Shown piece by piece: positions 63,014 through 64,000 of a DNA stretch of 64,000 nt. Within the stretch, counting starts at the first letter, position 1; every line of letters starts with the position of its first letter. Location: NCBI RefSeq assembly GCF_050436995.1, contig NC_134754.1:6813001-6877000 (forward strand), given 5' to 3'. The position numbers and the translations under genes are program-made. Below the pieces are notes generated by a model that worked only from the letters and a program-made list of their open reading frames with translations, did not search any database and had not been told where the DNA came from. The DNA comes from Anticarsia gemmatalis (taxonomy: Eukaryota; Arthropoda; Insecta; Lepidoptera; Erebidae).

Positions 63014-63781
63014 AATTATGCATTTTTGTCTAGTTTTAAAATATGTCTGCAACCATCTTTTCACCCATATCTGAAAACGCTTGGTTTACTTGCCCTACAT
63101 TTTCCTTCTCGACAGACCCCTTGAGAAAATTTGCATAACACTGTCGTTTTCTCTTAATGGTTATGAAATACAAACACCATTTTTATATTTTATTTGAACG
63201 AGATTAAAATTACTCCTGAAATTATTTTTCAGGCTAATTTTGTAAAGATATCAGACAAAGGACCGTTGTTTTATCAGATTTTGTGATAATATCTTAGACA
63301 AAGCTTAATGACTCTGCGCCTTTCTCTAATTAAAATATAGATTACATTTCATTAAAATGAGACAAGTTTGATGAAGTTTATTTAATTTTAGACAATTATA
63401 AAGGCAACGTCTCTATTGGCTCAATTTCTACGTATTTCCTCTGTGACGTAATTGTGTTAATTGAAGTCATTTACTTCTGCTTTGTTCTGTATATTTTAAT
63501 TTTAGGACCATTTCAAATCGATACTATAGCGGATTTTGTAGTTTAAATTTTTACCACTTGCAGTAACTCAACTTTGCTTTCAACGCTATTTGTTATTTTA
63601 ATAGTGCCTTTATCGTTGTCATAAAATTATTTAAATATGTAGTGTGCTTTTTAAATTGTAGTAAAAAAAATAATCAGCATTATTTCTCTATACACACTAT
63701 TACATAATTACACACATACACTGTACATAAATATCTTAAAATAAAAATATATCATCTGTAATTTCAACGAAAACTGTATCA

Positions 63782-63853
63782 TCCGATATGGTCTAGTGGC
63801 TAGGATACCTGGCTCTCACCCAGGAGGCTCGGGTTCGATTCCCGGTATCGGAA
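63782..63853 (+). tRNA. tRNA-Glu (anticodon CTC)
   Basis: This is a 72-nt cloverleaf. The acceptor stem is TCCGATA with TATCGGA and discriminator A. The D-arm contains TGGTCTAGTGGCTAGGA. The anticodon stem-loop is CCTGG-CTCTCAC-CCAGG with CTC as anticodon. The T-arm is TCGGG-TTCGATT-CCCGG. Compared with the usual animal tRNA-Glu, one T-stem base is T in place of C, giving a G-U wobble instead of G-C, which is tolerated. TTTT at about 63862 serves as terminator. It appears functional and isolated. Confidence 0.97.
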
Positions 63854-64000
63854 AGAAAGTATTTTGTCAATATTGATATTATTTTATTGATACAATTTTA
63901 TCGCACATGCAATAAAAATGTTTAAACCCGTGAAAGATTTACATTGAGGTTTTTATTTTCAACGATAAAGCTTTATTTGCAATTTTATCGGTATGAAGGC

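Larger units (their letters stand above)
56214..63781. other. Intergenic, transposon-rich
   Basis: Holds MITE copies 5 and 6, a degraded Helitron-like copy, Helitron copies 4 and 5, and fold-back element C copy 2. Small direct duplications occur at 58235-58263 (AATATACAGCT twice) and 58594-58627 (TATAGAGGCCTTAT twice). No protein-coding exon is recognised. Confidence 0.6.

Overview
The window looks like nuclear DNA of a moth or butterfly (Lepidoptera). It is AT-rich and gene-poor. It carries short non-autonomous Helitrons starting TCTATACTAATATTATAAA and ending GGTCAGCTAG, and several dispersed sequence families I know from lepidopteran genomes. The one recognisable protein gene is of an insect type. 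Genus and species cannot be read from the sequence.

Gene content is small. On the minus strand the first three coding exons of a monocarboxylate transporter (SLC16/MCT, major facilitator superfamily) are visible at 12186-12471, 3348-3521 and 1-138. They join in frame to give the first 199 residues; the rest lies beyond the left edge. A likely far-upstream promoter and non-coding first exon lies at about 25079-25318. It has an initiator and a downstream promoter element at exact spacing, followed by a good splice donor. If this belongs to the transporter, the gene fills at least the first 25.3 kb, with introns of about 12.5, 8.7 and 3.2 kb. Two intact single-copy tRNA genes are present: tRNA-Gly(TCC), minus strand, at 41395-41466, and tRNA-Glu(CTC), plus strand, at 63782-63853.

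The rest (about 25.4-64 kb and the introns) is non-coding DNA with transposon debris. It includes five short Helitrons, five copies of a second Helitron-like family (one interrupted by a MITE), a six-copy MITE family with GCGATTCTCTAC-type ends, two fold-back MITEs with 3-bp target duplications, a further family of large fold-back elements, a tRNA-derived SINE, LINE-associated debris, a palindromic minisatellite and several perfect or near-perfect hairpins.

I found no new multi-gene system. The signals most worth a second look are: a stem motif (GACCAC-stem-GAAACGT) whose paired bases change together between two loci, in a hammerhead-like arrangement; the distant promoter; the tandem palindromes near 50.9 kb; and an isolated 58-bp hairpin at 42.9 kb. 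Most open frames of 60-100 codons look like chance and are not listed.
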